This document shows, one piece after another, positions 56,836 through 64,000 of a DNA stretch of 64,000 nt. The position numbers were made by a program, and so were the translations under genes. The notes under the pieces are model-generated. The model made no database searches. It had not been told where the DNA came from and saw only the letters and a program-made list of their open reading frames with translations. Every line of letters begins with the position of its first letter. Positions within the stretch are counted from its first letter, which is position 1. This DNA is from Haloglomus salinum (GTDB lineage: Archaea; Halobacteriota; Halobacteria; Halobacteriales; Haloarculaceae), in NCBI RefSeq assembly GCF_024298825.1, contig NZ_CP101153.1:3844001-3908000 (forward strand). The letters are read 5' to 3'.

Positions 56836-58158
56836 TTACAGCCAGCCCATCGGCGACCCAACGTCCTGGAGCCCACCGTAGGCCACCGCCAGCGCAGCGG
56901 CGATGTAGGCCGGAGTGTCCGAGCCGGCGAAGTCGACGAAGTCGAAGACGCCGCCCATGGAGACGAAGTTGACCCAGAAGTCGCCCATCATCCCACCCGA
57001 ACCGAGCAGGACGTCAACGGCCATCGTCACCGAGGCGATCCCGATAACGGCCGTGAGCGCGGCGACCGGAGCCGGAGCAGGCAGGAGCCCAGCACCGTTC
57101 CGGAGTGTCTTCGGCCGGCCCAGCATGTAGTAGGCCGTCGACCCGATGACACCGACGATCGCGATTATTCCGGCGATCCCGGCGATCGAGAAGAGCTTCT
57201 CACCGCCGAAGACGTTCAGGAAGCCCTCAGTCCCGAAGTCGATCGAGCGGGTGTCCTCGCTCTGGAGGCCACCCTCCGGGTTGGGACTGTCGCCGACCGT
57301 GATCACATTCGTAGCCGAGCCGGTCTCGGGCGTGAACGTGTACTCGAACGTGTACGACTCGTTCATCTCGGACGCGTCGTCAACGGTGTACTCGTACTCC
57401 TGGACGGACCCAGCCTCAGTCATCGTCTGGTAGGTGATGTTCTGGCTGGTGTCCGTGGCGTCCGAGAGGTCGGAGACGTCACCGGTGTCGAACGCGAACG
57501 AGAGGCCGAGCGCCTCGAGCGGAACGTGGCTGTAGTTGCTGTTCCGCGTGATATCGACCGTCAGGTTCGTCTGCTCGCCGACGGTGTCCGGCGTGTACGA
57601 ACCGTCCTCGATCTCACCGTTCGTCGCGTTGTAGTCGACGGAGACAACGTTCCGGAACTGGAGCACGTTGTAATCGTGCTGGACGGAGCTGTCCGGGTCC
57701 TCGATCAGGAGGTCAGCATCCGGATCAGCCGCGTCCGCTCCGGCGTAGATGCCGTCAGCACTCTCGTCCGTGGAGACGTTGAACGTGACGTCCAGCGAGT
57801 CGAGGGTCGCGTCCGTGGAGTCGGACGTGGAGTCCTCAACGAGAACGTCCCCGTCATCCTGGACGGAGGCGGACACGTCCGTCCCACTCGCCGAGGCGGA
57901 CGCTGCGGACATGTTCCCGGCCACGTTGAACTCGATCGACCCGTCACTGGTAATCGTCCATGTCTCACTCGAGAATTGGACGGTTACGTTGTCGAGTTCC
58001 GGGTTCTCCGCGTTGATGTACGTCGTATTTGTTGCATCCACAGTGTCGACTGCGGAGTTGTTGAATTCGTTGTTCTCGGTGGCCACCGCCGGGGCCACGG
58101 CTCCGGAGAGAGCCACGGCGAAGACGGCGAACACCGCGAGTAGTTGTTTAAGCTGCAT
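56836..58158 (-). CDS. Exported protein with multi-helix membrane C-terminus
   Basis: A 440-aa protein. The signal peptide (MQLKQLLAVFAVFAVALSGAVAPAVA) precedes an Asn/Asp/Ser-rich beta ectodomain (to about 290). Three or four membrane helices follow (IAGIAGIIAIVGVIGSTAYYM, VAALTAVIGIASVTMAVDVLL, YIAAALAVAYGGLQ). It is the first gene of the leftward surface/membrane block. The ATG at 58158 was chosen because it starts the signal peptide directly. Confidence 0.7.
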   Translation of the reverse strand: MQLKQLLAVFAVFAVALSGAVAPAVATENNEFNNSAVDTVDATNTTYINAENPELDNVTVQFSSETWTITSDGSIEFNVAGNMSAASASASGTDVSASVQDDGDVLVEDSTSDSTDATLDSLDVTFNVSTDESADGIYAGADAADPDADLLIEDPDSSVQHDYNVLQFRNVVSVDYNATNGEIEDGSYTPDTVGEQTNLTVDITRNSNYSHVPLEALGLSFAFDTGDVSDLSDATDTSQNITYQTMTEAGSVQEYEYTVDDASEMNESYTFEYTFTPETGSATNVITVGDSPNPEGGLQSEDTRSIDFGTEGFLNVFGGEKLFSIAGIAGIIAIVGVIGSTAYYMLGRPKTLRNGAGLLPAPAPVAALTAVIGIASVTMAVDVLLGSGGMMGDFWVNFVSMGGVFDFVDFAGSDTPAYIAAALAVAYGGLQDVGSPMGWL

Positions 58159-58266
58159 TCCTCTACCGAACAATACGTAGAGCGGCTCATGAAGCGGCCA
58201 TAACGTAGCGAGTAATCAGGTATAGTACCGCCAATTGCTCGGGAGGCCTAACGAAGTCGGAACAGG

Positions 58267-59280
58267 TCAGGGCAGATGCTCTGCATCCTTCGGGGGCCGG
58301 ATACCCTCCGGTTCCTCCGCAGGATCGTACCAGCCGCGGCGCTGCCCCCGTTGGAGGATATCAAGTTCGACCATTCGGCTGATGGCGCCCCCGATGTGAG
58401 AGCGGACGTAATTTTCCGTCAGCTCGTCCTTAGAGCTCCGAGCCGACTTGAGAAGCGGCTTGAACTCATCGAGGTGGTCGGTGTATGAACCCGTTCCTTC
58501 GGACAGTACCCCGTAGATACGCTGTATGAGTTTGTACTCCATCGGCAGCACCCTTCTGATGCTCGCAACGATGTAGTCCCGCTCCTGTTCGCTGAGTGTA
58601 GGTGCCTCTGGACCGTGTGAGAGTACCGGGTTCGTATATTGGAGGAACTCGAACCCGGCTGGTGTGAAGGCTACGTGGGGTTCGTGATCGTGGTATTCGA
58701 CCGCCAGGTATCCCATGTCAAATCCGAATCCCGCCACGTCTCCCCGCTCCCGACGAGCACGCCCCACGTAGTGATTTAGGTACCGACGCCGGCTCCGCTC
58801 CGGATTTGAACTGTCGATTTTCGGGAAGCCGGTGGAAATCTTATTCTTTTTCTCGACATCATTCATCTGTTCCCACTCCACAATCCGGTCACGGATTGGT
58901 CGAATCCCAGCCTCTACCGTTTCCCGGGCAGTGTCCAGTGTAATGGGTTGTGATTCGCCCGCAAGCTCCTTCGCAAGCAGATACAACGCACATTTCAGTG
59001 GGAAGAAGCGATAATATTGGGAAAACAGCAGCTTATTCTCGTTATCTGGATACTTCTCGATGATGGCTACCGACTGAGGGATATCGTACTCCCACTTCTG
59101 TCCGTCCTTACCCTGGGAGTCTGTCAACGTCGTCTGGGTTCCGCCCTCCGACCGTTCGATTGCGAGTTGGTTCTGCGCAGCCACACGCAAGAACTGATCG
59201 ACCGATTCGTACTCTCCCTCTGAGACTAGCGATTCAATATTCTCGTACGTCTCAGGGTCCAACTGCGTGAAGAGTCTCAT
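58267..59280 (-). CDS. Element protein, RHH-like N-terminus and winged-helix-like C-terminus
   Basis: A 337-aa protein. Residues 1-40 (RLFTQLDPETYENIESLV and YESVDQFLRVAAQNQL) fit a ribbon-helix-helix. The C-terminus (ELTENYVRSHIGGAISRMVELDILQR) looks like a winged helix. The middle is unassigned. It is the last of three overlapping genes behind the GHKL ATPase, so it may be the DNA-binding part of that system. Confidence 0.55.
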   Translation of the reverse strand: MRLFTQLDPETYENIESLVSEGEYESVDQFLRVAAQNQLAIERSEGGTQTTLTDSQGKDGQKWEYDIPQSVAIIEKYPDNENKLLFSQYYRFFPLKCALYLLAKELAGESQPITLDTARETVEAGIRPIRDRIVEWEQMNDVEKKNKISTGFPKIDSSNPERSRRRYLNHYVGRARRERGDVAGFGFDMGYLAVEYHDHEPHVAFTPAGFEFLQYTNPVLSHGPEAPTLSEQERDYIVASIRRVLPMEYKLIQRIYGVLSEGTGSYTDHLDEFKPLLKSARSSKDELTENYVRSHIGGAISRMVELDILQRGQRRGWYDPAEEPEGIRPPKDAEHLP

Positions 59281-59981
59281 TGGGCATCATCTATGGCATC
59301 CCGGATGGTCTCCTCGGTAGGCCGATCCTCCACTCCACGCAACCGTAAGAGATGGTCTACGGTCTCCACGGTGGGTTCTTCCCCCTTCCCCTGAAGGTGT
59401 GAGATGATACCTTCGGGCGTCGCAGGGTAATCGTCGCTATAAGCCAGGCGGACCTCCTTCTTCTTCGTACCGGGGTCGTAGTCCGCCAGAGTGCGATCGT
59501 AGATCTCTCGGGCCTTCTCGGGACCGGCCCTTTGAGCGAACTCGCTCAGCATGGACTGGGTGTGGTTCTCATTCCATCCCTTGTTGGGGAACATTTCGTA
59601 GAGACGGCGGTAGAGGTATTCCTTCCGGTTGTCCCCCTCGACAAAGGGCAAGAGAGGATTAAGCCGGGACATCGCCCGCTCATCAGATTCCGCCACCTCC
59701 TCCTTGTAGACCTTACCCATAGCCCAGGCCTGCTCGACTGGTTTACCCTCGTGTTCCTCATGCGCCTCCTTCAGGTCGAGGATGACCTGTTTGTATTCGT
59801 CCATCAGGTCTGTCAGTTCCTCATGTTCCTCAGGGCTGAGCGTTCGCTCACCGTCCTTGTTCAGGGCGACGATCGAACCGTGACGGGTCTCCTTGATCTC
59901 TATCCAGTAGTCGCCCTCGTCGATGCGCTCGTGCAGATCACCCATATTCGGGTGTTGCTCCCACTGTTCATTAAGACCCAT
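59277..59981 (-). CDS. GHKL-system partner of unknown function
   Basis: A 234-aa charged, helical, soluble protein. It contains LSPEEHEELTDLMDEYKQVILDL and a C-terminal helical repeat region (TPEGIISHLQGKGEEPTVET, LRLRGVEDRPTEETIRDA). It overlaps the GHKL gene by 11 bp and the next gene by 4 bp. No nuclease motif is visible. It probably forms a complex with its neighbours. Confidence 0.55.
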   Translation of the reverse strand: MGLNEQWEQHPNMGDLHERIDEGDYWIEIKETRHGSIVALNKDGERTLSPEEHEELTDLMDEYKQVILDLKEAHEEHEGKPVEQAWAMGKVYKEEVAESDERAMSRLNPLLPFVEGDNRKEYLYRRLYEMFPNKGWNENHTQSMLSEFAQRAGPEKAREIYDRTLADYDPGTKKKEVRLAYSDDYPATPEGIISHLQGKGEEPTVETVDHLLRLRGVEDRPTEETIRDAIDDAQ

Positions 59982-62040
59982 ATTCTAGTCCAAACCGGTC
60001 CGCGATCTCGCTCTCGATGTGATTCCGGATATCCTCGCGGTTCTCCAGCTTCTCCTGGATCACCTCCGCTGCTGGTTCACCGTCGATGGTGATCTCCTCG
60101 TCCAGGAGGTCGTGCAGGTCGTCCACGTTCCGCCGGTGAATCACCTGCTCGGAGCCCCACTCCGTCCCCAGGCGAGTCTGAATCCGATCGCGTCGATCAT
60201 CGTCGTCCGTGATTCGGTTGGTTGCGAGCCACTCTGGCCGGGCAGTATTCAGTAGCACCTCGAAGCCCCCGCCCTCTTTGTCGATGGCGACGGCCTTCCA
60301 GTCCTCGCCGTCCTCGTTGGCGAACGTCGTCGACTGGACGATCGAGACCTGGCCCTCCTGTTCGCCTTCACCGCCCTCGCCACCGTCGTCTGGTCCATCG
60401 CCCCCATCGCCGCCATCGCCGCCATCGCCGGTCCGTTCACTCCGTTCGACGTCGCCCACTGTGAAGTAGATCTTCGAGGAGTCGAGCTTCTCGTTCTCCT
60501 CGTCCGTGTCGAGATCGAGGACCTCGGGGGCGGCCCTAATGCTGGCGCTAAACGAGTAGATCCCCTCGTTCTTCGGTTCGAACTCCACGATATCGAAGGT
60601 TTCGTGACTATTCTCAGAGACATTGACGACCCGTGAGCCGACGTCCCGGTTCATCGACAGGTCGGTGGAACTTACGTTAATGTCGAACAGTTCGTAGCGC
60701 TGGCTCTCAGGGTCTACCGGATTCTCGATCTGGATCTTTAGCGAGATTCGGTCGCCTACGTCGTATTTCCGCTTCCCGGCCTGGCACTTTACCAACGAGT
60801 CAGACGGGTCTCTGTCATCGCCTGTCGTCCCGTCTTCGTCCGTCTCGGTGGTGATCTCACCTTGGGTCTGGTACTCGTCGAAGTCCTCGTAGTCGGCGAG
60901 GAGTTCGTTGATGTTCCGGGTGATATCCGAGGCCAGCTGCTTCCGCTCTTCGGTGGTCCGCCCCTTCTTGAAGTGCTCGTCGTGGAGCTGCAGGAGCGGG
61001 TCCTTGATCCCCGTCTTGGACTCGTGCCCCCGGAACGAGGTGTGGGCGTTGTTCTCCAGGTCGGGGCAGAGGTCGGTGGCGTCACACCAGCCGATCATCT
61101 GGGGCGGGTTGCGAAGCGAGGGAATCCCAGTGGGCTTGTACGCCTTGATCGTCATGAAGGGCTCGTCGAGGTACTGGTTCCCCTTCAGCATCGCCACCCC
61201 CTCCCAGGGCGGATCCTCGTCCATGACGTCCGTCCGGATCACGGAGAGGTCGCGGACTCGGTAGGTACCTCCCTCTGCGCTGAACTCCGGGAGCTCCTTG
61301 CGGAACATGAGCTGCCCCTCCTCGAGATACTGCTTGAGGTCCGGGGCATCCGGGTAGTGCTCCTCGCCGTCGATGACGTAGCGGACCGTGACGTCGTCCC
61401 TGCTCAGCAGGAAGGTGAAGTTCTGGACGAACATCTCCTGGACGCGGTCCCAGTTCCCGAGGAACTCCAGGTCGTGTTCGAGGACATCGGCGACGTAGAT
61501 GTGGGTTCCCTGGACATCTGGGTCTAGTCGAGGGTCGCTCGGCGTATTAGGCTCGCTGTACTTGCCGTCGTTCGAGACGGTCATCGCATTGTGCTCGCCG
61601 TCCTGCCGTGTCTCCACGTAGGTCAGGCCCTCACCACACATGGCGATAACGTAGAACCCGCGCCCGTACGCACCTGCGCCACCACCGGCCTCCTTGTCCT
61701 CGTCCGGGGTGTCGATACCGACGAGGTTGTTGCGGAGGACCTCCTCGGTCATCCCCCCAGCGTTGTCCGAGTAGGTGAAGGTCCCTTCGTTGGTGTCCAC
61801 CACGAACTCCAGCTCGAGGTGGCAGTCATCAGGGAGAACGCCCCGATCCATACTCCGGCCCCAGGCATCCACGCCGTTCTGGACCGCCTCACGGACCGTA
61901 CCCTTGGCCGGTTCGTCGTAGTCCTGCCGGATCCGCTGGAGGGTATTCTTCCGCTTGATCGGTACGTCCTGGTTAATGTCGGCCTTCGAAGCGAAGGCGG
62001 GCTGGCTGTCGTCCTCCGTCTCTGTTTCGTCTGTGCTCAT
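59971..62040 (-). CDS. GHKL ATPase (MORC/MutL/Hsp90 superfamily)
   Basis: A 689-aa protein with an N-terminal Bergerat-fold ATPase. The N box is E51, N55, D58 in REAVQNGVDAW. The G1 box is DNAGGM (92-97) and the G2-type loop is GGGAGAYGRGFY (119-130). A long middle domain and a Gly/Asp-rich linker (about 540-570, GDGGDGGDGGDG) lead to a C-terminal helical domain. GHKL ATPases of this type occur in restriction-modification islands, the presumed source of eukaryotic MORC. The DNA methyltransferase 430 bp upstream supports such a role. Confidence 0.8.
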   Translation of the reverse strand: MSTDETETEDDSQPAFASKADINQDVPIKRKNTLQRIRQDYDEPAKGTVREAVQNGVDAWGRSMDRGVLPDDCHLELEFVVDTNEGTFTYSDNAGGMTEEVLRNNLVGIDTPDEDKEAGGGAGAYGRGFYVIAMCGEGLTYVETRQDGEHNAMTVSNDGKYSEPNTPSDPRLDPDVQGTHIYVADVLEHDLEFLGNWDRVQEMFVQNFTFLLSRDDVTVRYVIDGEEHYPDAPDLKQYLEEGQLMFRKELPEFSAEGGTYRVRDLSVIRTDVMDEDPPWEGVAMLKGNQYLDEPFMTIKAYKPTGIPSLRNPPQMIGWCDATDLCPDLENNAHTSFRGHESKTGIKDPLLQLHDEHFKKGRTTEERKQLASDITRNINELLADYEDFDEYQTQGEITTETDEDGTTGDDRDPSDSLVKCQAGKRKYDVGDRISLKIQIENPVDPESQRYELFDINVSSTDLSMNRDVGSRVVNVSENSHETFDIVEFEPKNEGIYSFSASIRAAPEVLDLDTDEENEKLDSSKIYFTVGDVERSERTGDGGDGGDGGDGPDDGGEGGEGEQEGQVSIVQSTTFANEDGEDWKAVAIDKEGGGFEVLLNTARPEWLATNRITDDDDRRDRIQTRLGTEWGSEQVIHRRNVDDLHDLLDEEITIDGEPAAEVIQEKLENREDIRNHIESEIADRFGLEYGS

Positions 62041-62136
62041 GGGTGCATCCCGTGGCCTCGTATGTCTTCGTAGGCCACATACGCAGTGAGACGGATAGCA
62101 CGGATAAATCTGTCGTGAGAAGTGTTGGCACGAAAC

Positions 62137-62153
62137 GTATTAACCGCTAATAC
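62137..62153. repeat. Element palindrome 14 (GTATTA-ACCGC-TAATAC)
   Basis: Lies in the 136-bp gap between the winged-helix gene and the GHKL gene, 96 bp upstream of the GHKL ATG. Right flank GATTTAC. Confidence 0.9.
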
Positions 62154-62176
62154 GATTTACCGAGCACAGGAGTTTG

Positions 62177-62500
62177 CTAATCCTGGAGGAGAGCCCGTAA
62201 CTCAGCCGTTACGTCTTGTATCTGATCGTGAATCGTTAGGAGCCGCTCCGCTCCGCGTTCGGTTAGCATGTAGCAATTCCGGTGGCCGTCAACGGACCGT
62301 TTCGAGAGATAACCGGATTCTACCAGGGTCTCCATAGCCTGATAGGCGGTCTGATACTCCACGTCTGTCTCATACACCTCACTGTGTAGGTCCTGTATCG
62401 CAGATACATCGGGCTCGTACTTCTGTGCGACGAGACACAGCATCCGAAGTCTCGTGTTTATCAGGTCGGTCATGCTGGCTTCTGGAGGAAGACCACCCAC
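62177..62500 (-). CDS. PadR-like winged-helix protein
   Basis: A 107-aa protein. It matches a PadR-like winged helix: NTRLRMLCLVAQ, DLHSEVYETDVEYQTAYQAMETLVESGYLSKR and MLTERGAERLLTI, ending in a dimerisation helix. Its first 31 bp overlap the methyltransferase gene, so it is co-transcribed with it. It is a candidate regulator of the defence block or binder of the palindrome at 62137. Confidence 0.7.
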   Translation of the reverse strand: MGGLPPEASMTDLINTRLRMLCLVAQKYEPDVSAIQDLHSEVYETDVEYQTAYQAMETLVESGYLSKRSVDGHRNCYMLTERGAERLLTIHDQIQDVTAELRALLQD

Positions 62501-64000
62501 TCTCGCTCGATCGCTCCGTTGCCGTGGTCACGGTCTTGGAACAGGTCCCGCCTCGTAATCCCATCCCAGGCGAACCCGCCGAAGTGATAACCATCCTTGA
62601 CCCCGATATCGTCGGGCTGCCCCGAGAACTGCCCGATGTTCTGGGCGATGTCTGCCACGAAGCGGTGGCTCTCGATTCGCCGCCCCCCGATCGTGTTCTC
62701 ACCGATGACGAAGTAGAAGCAGGCGCCAGGCTTCAGATGACGGTACACCTGGGTCAACGTCTTCAGCATATCCTCGGCGAAGAACTTGTAGGTCACATAC
62801 GCTCGCTGCGTGGCCTCACTGAGACTCCCCGTGTGGATTGCTTTGATGTCCTCATCCAGCTCCGGTAGCGAGGTCTCCTGATAGGCCTCTCGCGAACCCT
62901 TCCAGTCGTTTCGGAGGTACTTCGGTAGCTCGTCGACGAACCCCCGGATGTTCGTCGCGTTCGATCCGATGATCGATCGTCGGAGCGTATCCGCGTCGAT
63001 GGCTGTAGTTTCCTCTAAGAGGTCCTGTATCCAGAACAACCGGAGCTTCGTGCCCCGGTAGTAGTTCATCGCGTTAATGTACGGTGGGGAGGTGATAGCC
63101 AGATCAACCTCCTCGTAGTACTCGGGAAAGTCAAAGGTTCGTGCGTCTCCCAGCCGAACATCTGTCTCGGCCTGGTGTGCCGGGTTTTCGTCCAGCGGTA
63201 CCCAGTTGTCGGAGTAGCTGTAAATCGTGGCGTTCTCACTGCCATCCACGGTCACGGACTGCTCACTTCCTCCGGGGGCGTTGGTCCGGTAGACCTCATT
63301 CCACAAGTCGACCAGCTTGGCCCGGGACTCTTCCAGTTCGACTTGGTAGACGCGAACTGGATCCGGTGGGTGCTCGCCAGTCTCGATCTTTTCCCGCATC
63401 TTCTTCGACCGGTGGGCCTTGGAGACGTCGGGGTCAGCGTTCGACACAGCGAACACCGTGTTCGCGACCATCAGCACCAGCCACCGGCCGACTCGGGCTT
63501 CAACCTCCGCCTCGCCAATCGACCTAATCATCATTTGCTCCCGAGGCTCAACTGATGCTGTGAGATCTGGCGGGTCGTCCAGAAACTCCGAGACCACCTT
63601 TCGAATCGTCGTCAGCCCCTCTATGGCGGAATCCTCGAACCAGTGGGACTTTGACGTTCTGTCCAGGAACTCCACATCGTGGTCCTCGTAGCGCTGTCTG
63701 GGCGTTGACTGGAGCGCTTCGTTGATGTATGTCTCCGTGTTCTCCAGCACTGTGTACGGAATCGGTGACATCGAGACGCTGCTAACCAGTTTTGACAGCG
63801 GATTGATCTCGACCCCGAGGTAGTCACGACCAGCGATTTTCGCTTCAAGGCCCGTAGTTCCACTCCCCGAGAACGGGTCCAGTACAAGCGGTCGGTCCCC
63901 CTCCGTCGTGGTTTTAGTAGAATATTTATTAATCAGATATCGGGGAATGTGGGGGATGAACGTGGCTGGGTGCTTGTGGATCGTGTGGGTGAGCGGAGTA
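62470..64000 (-). CDS. DNA methyltransferase (N4/N6 amino type), cut by window end
   Basis: Open to the right edge with no start seen; at least 510 codons. Read from the right it has HPATFIPHIPRYLI, then motif I DPFSGSGTTGLEAKIAGRDYLG (at 63853-63879 and on) and, about 250 residues later, motif IV TSPPYINAMNY (63079-63093). Motif I before motif IV with a large gap fits the alpha class of amino-methyltransferases; TSPPY favours N4-cytosine. It overlaps the winged-helix gene and likely modifies host DNA for a restriction-type system. Confidence 0.85.
   Translation of the reverse strand, partial: TPLTHTIHKHPATFIPHIPRYLINKYSTKTTTEGDRPLVLDPFSGSGTTGLEAKIAGRDYLGVEINPLSKLVSSVSMSPIPYTVLENTETYINEALQSTPRQRYEDHDVEFLDRTSKSHWFEDSAIEGLTTIRKVVSEFLDDPPDLTASVEPREQMMIRSIGEAEVEARVGRWLVLMVANTVFAVSNADPDVSKAHRSKKMREKIETGEHPPDPVRVYQVELEESRAKLVDLWNEVYRTNAPGGSEQSVTVDGSENATIYSYSDNWVPLDENPAHQAETDVRLGDARTFDFPEYYEEVDLAITSPPYINAMNYYRGTKLRLFWIQDLLEETTAIDADTLRRSIIGSNATNIRGFVDELPKYLRNDWKGSREAYQETSLPELDEDIKAIHTGSLSEATQRAYVTYKFFAEDMLKTLTQVYRHLKPGACFYFVIGENTIGGRRIESHRFVADIAQNIGQFSGQPDDIGVKDGYHFGGFAWDGITRRDLFQDRDHGNGAIEREWVVFLQKPA

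Noticed and set aside
60360-60432. Gly/Asp triplet-like repeat in the GHKL gene as a mobile repeat
   Set aside because: It encodes a low-complexity linker of a few imperfect units; ordinary in haloarchaeal proteins.

Overview
The window reads as chromosome of a haloarchaeon (class Halobacteria). It is GC-rich, its proteins are very acidic, and start codons are often preceded by only a short leader. Marker families are typical of the class: a halocyanin, F420-dependent LLM oxidoreductase, ADP-forming acetyl-CoA synthetase, an archaeal-lipid prenyltransferase, a BioU-type biotin operon and Tat-dependent secreted proteins. The genus cannot be named from the sequence alone.

Bases 1 to about 35,045 are ordinary chromosome. 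A sulfatase fragment and a family 2 glycosyltransferase come first. Then follow an LLM oxidoreductase, an SDR, a PAS sensor, two enoyl-CoA hydratase-type genes, an M20 amidohydrolase, an R2-like ligand-binding oxidase, and a divergent acyl-CoA dehydrogenase / hydroxyacyl-CoA dehydrogenase-hydratase pair for beta-oxidation. Next is a NUMOD/HNH endonuclease directly beside a tRNA-Glu(TTC) whose anticodon loop carries an intron of about 58 nt. After that come a degenerate Mre11-like protein, secreted beta-propeller proteins, an Fe-S photolyase, a halocyanin, the acetyl-CoA synthetase (ADP-forming) with a phosphotransacetylase-like partner, the bioB-bioU-bioF-bioD operon (no bioA), an amino acid permease and a UbiA-type lipid enzyme.

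From about 35,046 to the window end lies an integrated mobile element, and its right end is outside the window. Its left edge is a tRNA-Arg(TCG) broken inside the T arm, followed by a tyrosine recombinase. The element then has: a rightward operon (zinc finger, coiled-coil membrane protein, small zinc ribbon, secreted protein, HTH-membrane protein, 508-aa unknown); a leftward block of a serine recombinase, HNH nuclease and microproteins; a leftward run of polytopic membrane proteins, two of them M50-like metallopeptidases; three large exported proteins; and a defence-like block with a GHKL (MORC/MutL-type) ATPase, two unknown proteins, a winged-helix protein and a DNA methyltransferase cut by the window end. 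No capsid, terminase or VirB4-type packaging ATPase is seen in the part shown.

The most striking feature of the element is a family of at least 14 copies of a 17-bp palindrome, GTATTA-N5-TAATAC. The arms are invariant and the central five bases vary. Copies sit almost exactly at gene or operon boundaries: stop codons end in or within 3 nt of a copy, and several ATGs begin one base after a copy. Three copies lie inside coding sequence. This fits either element-wide operators (like the phage L5 stoperators) or short recombination sites bracketing gene cassettes (like pdif modules). I found none in the 35 kb of host sequence.
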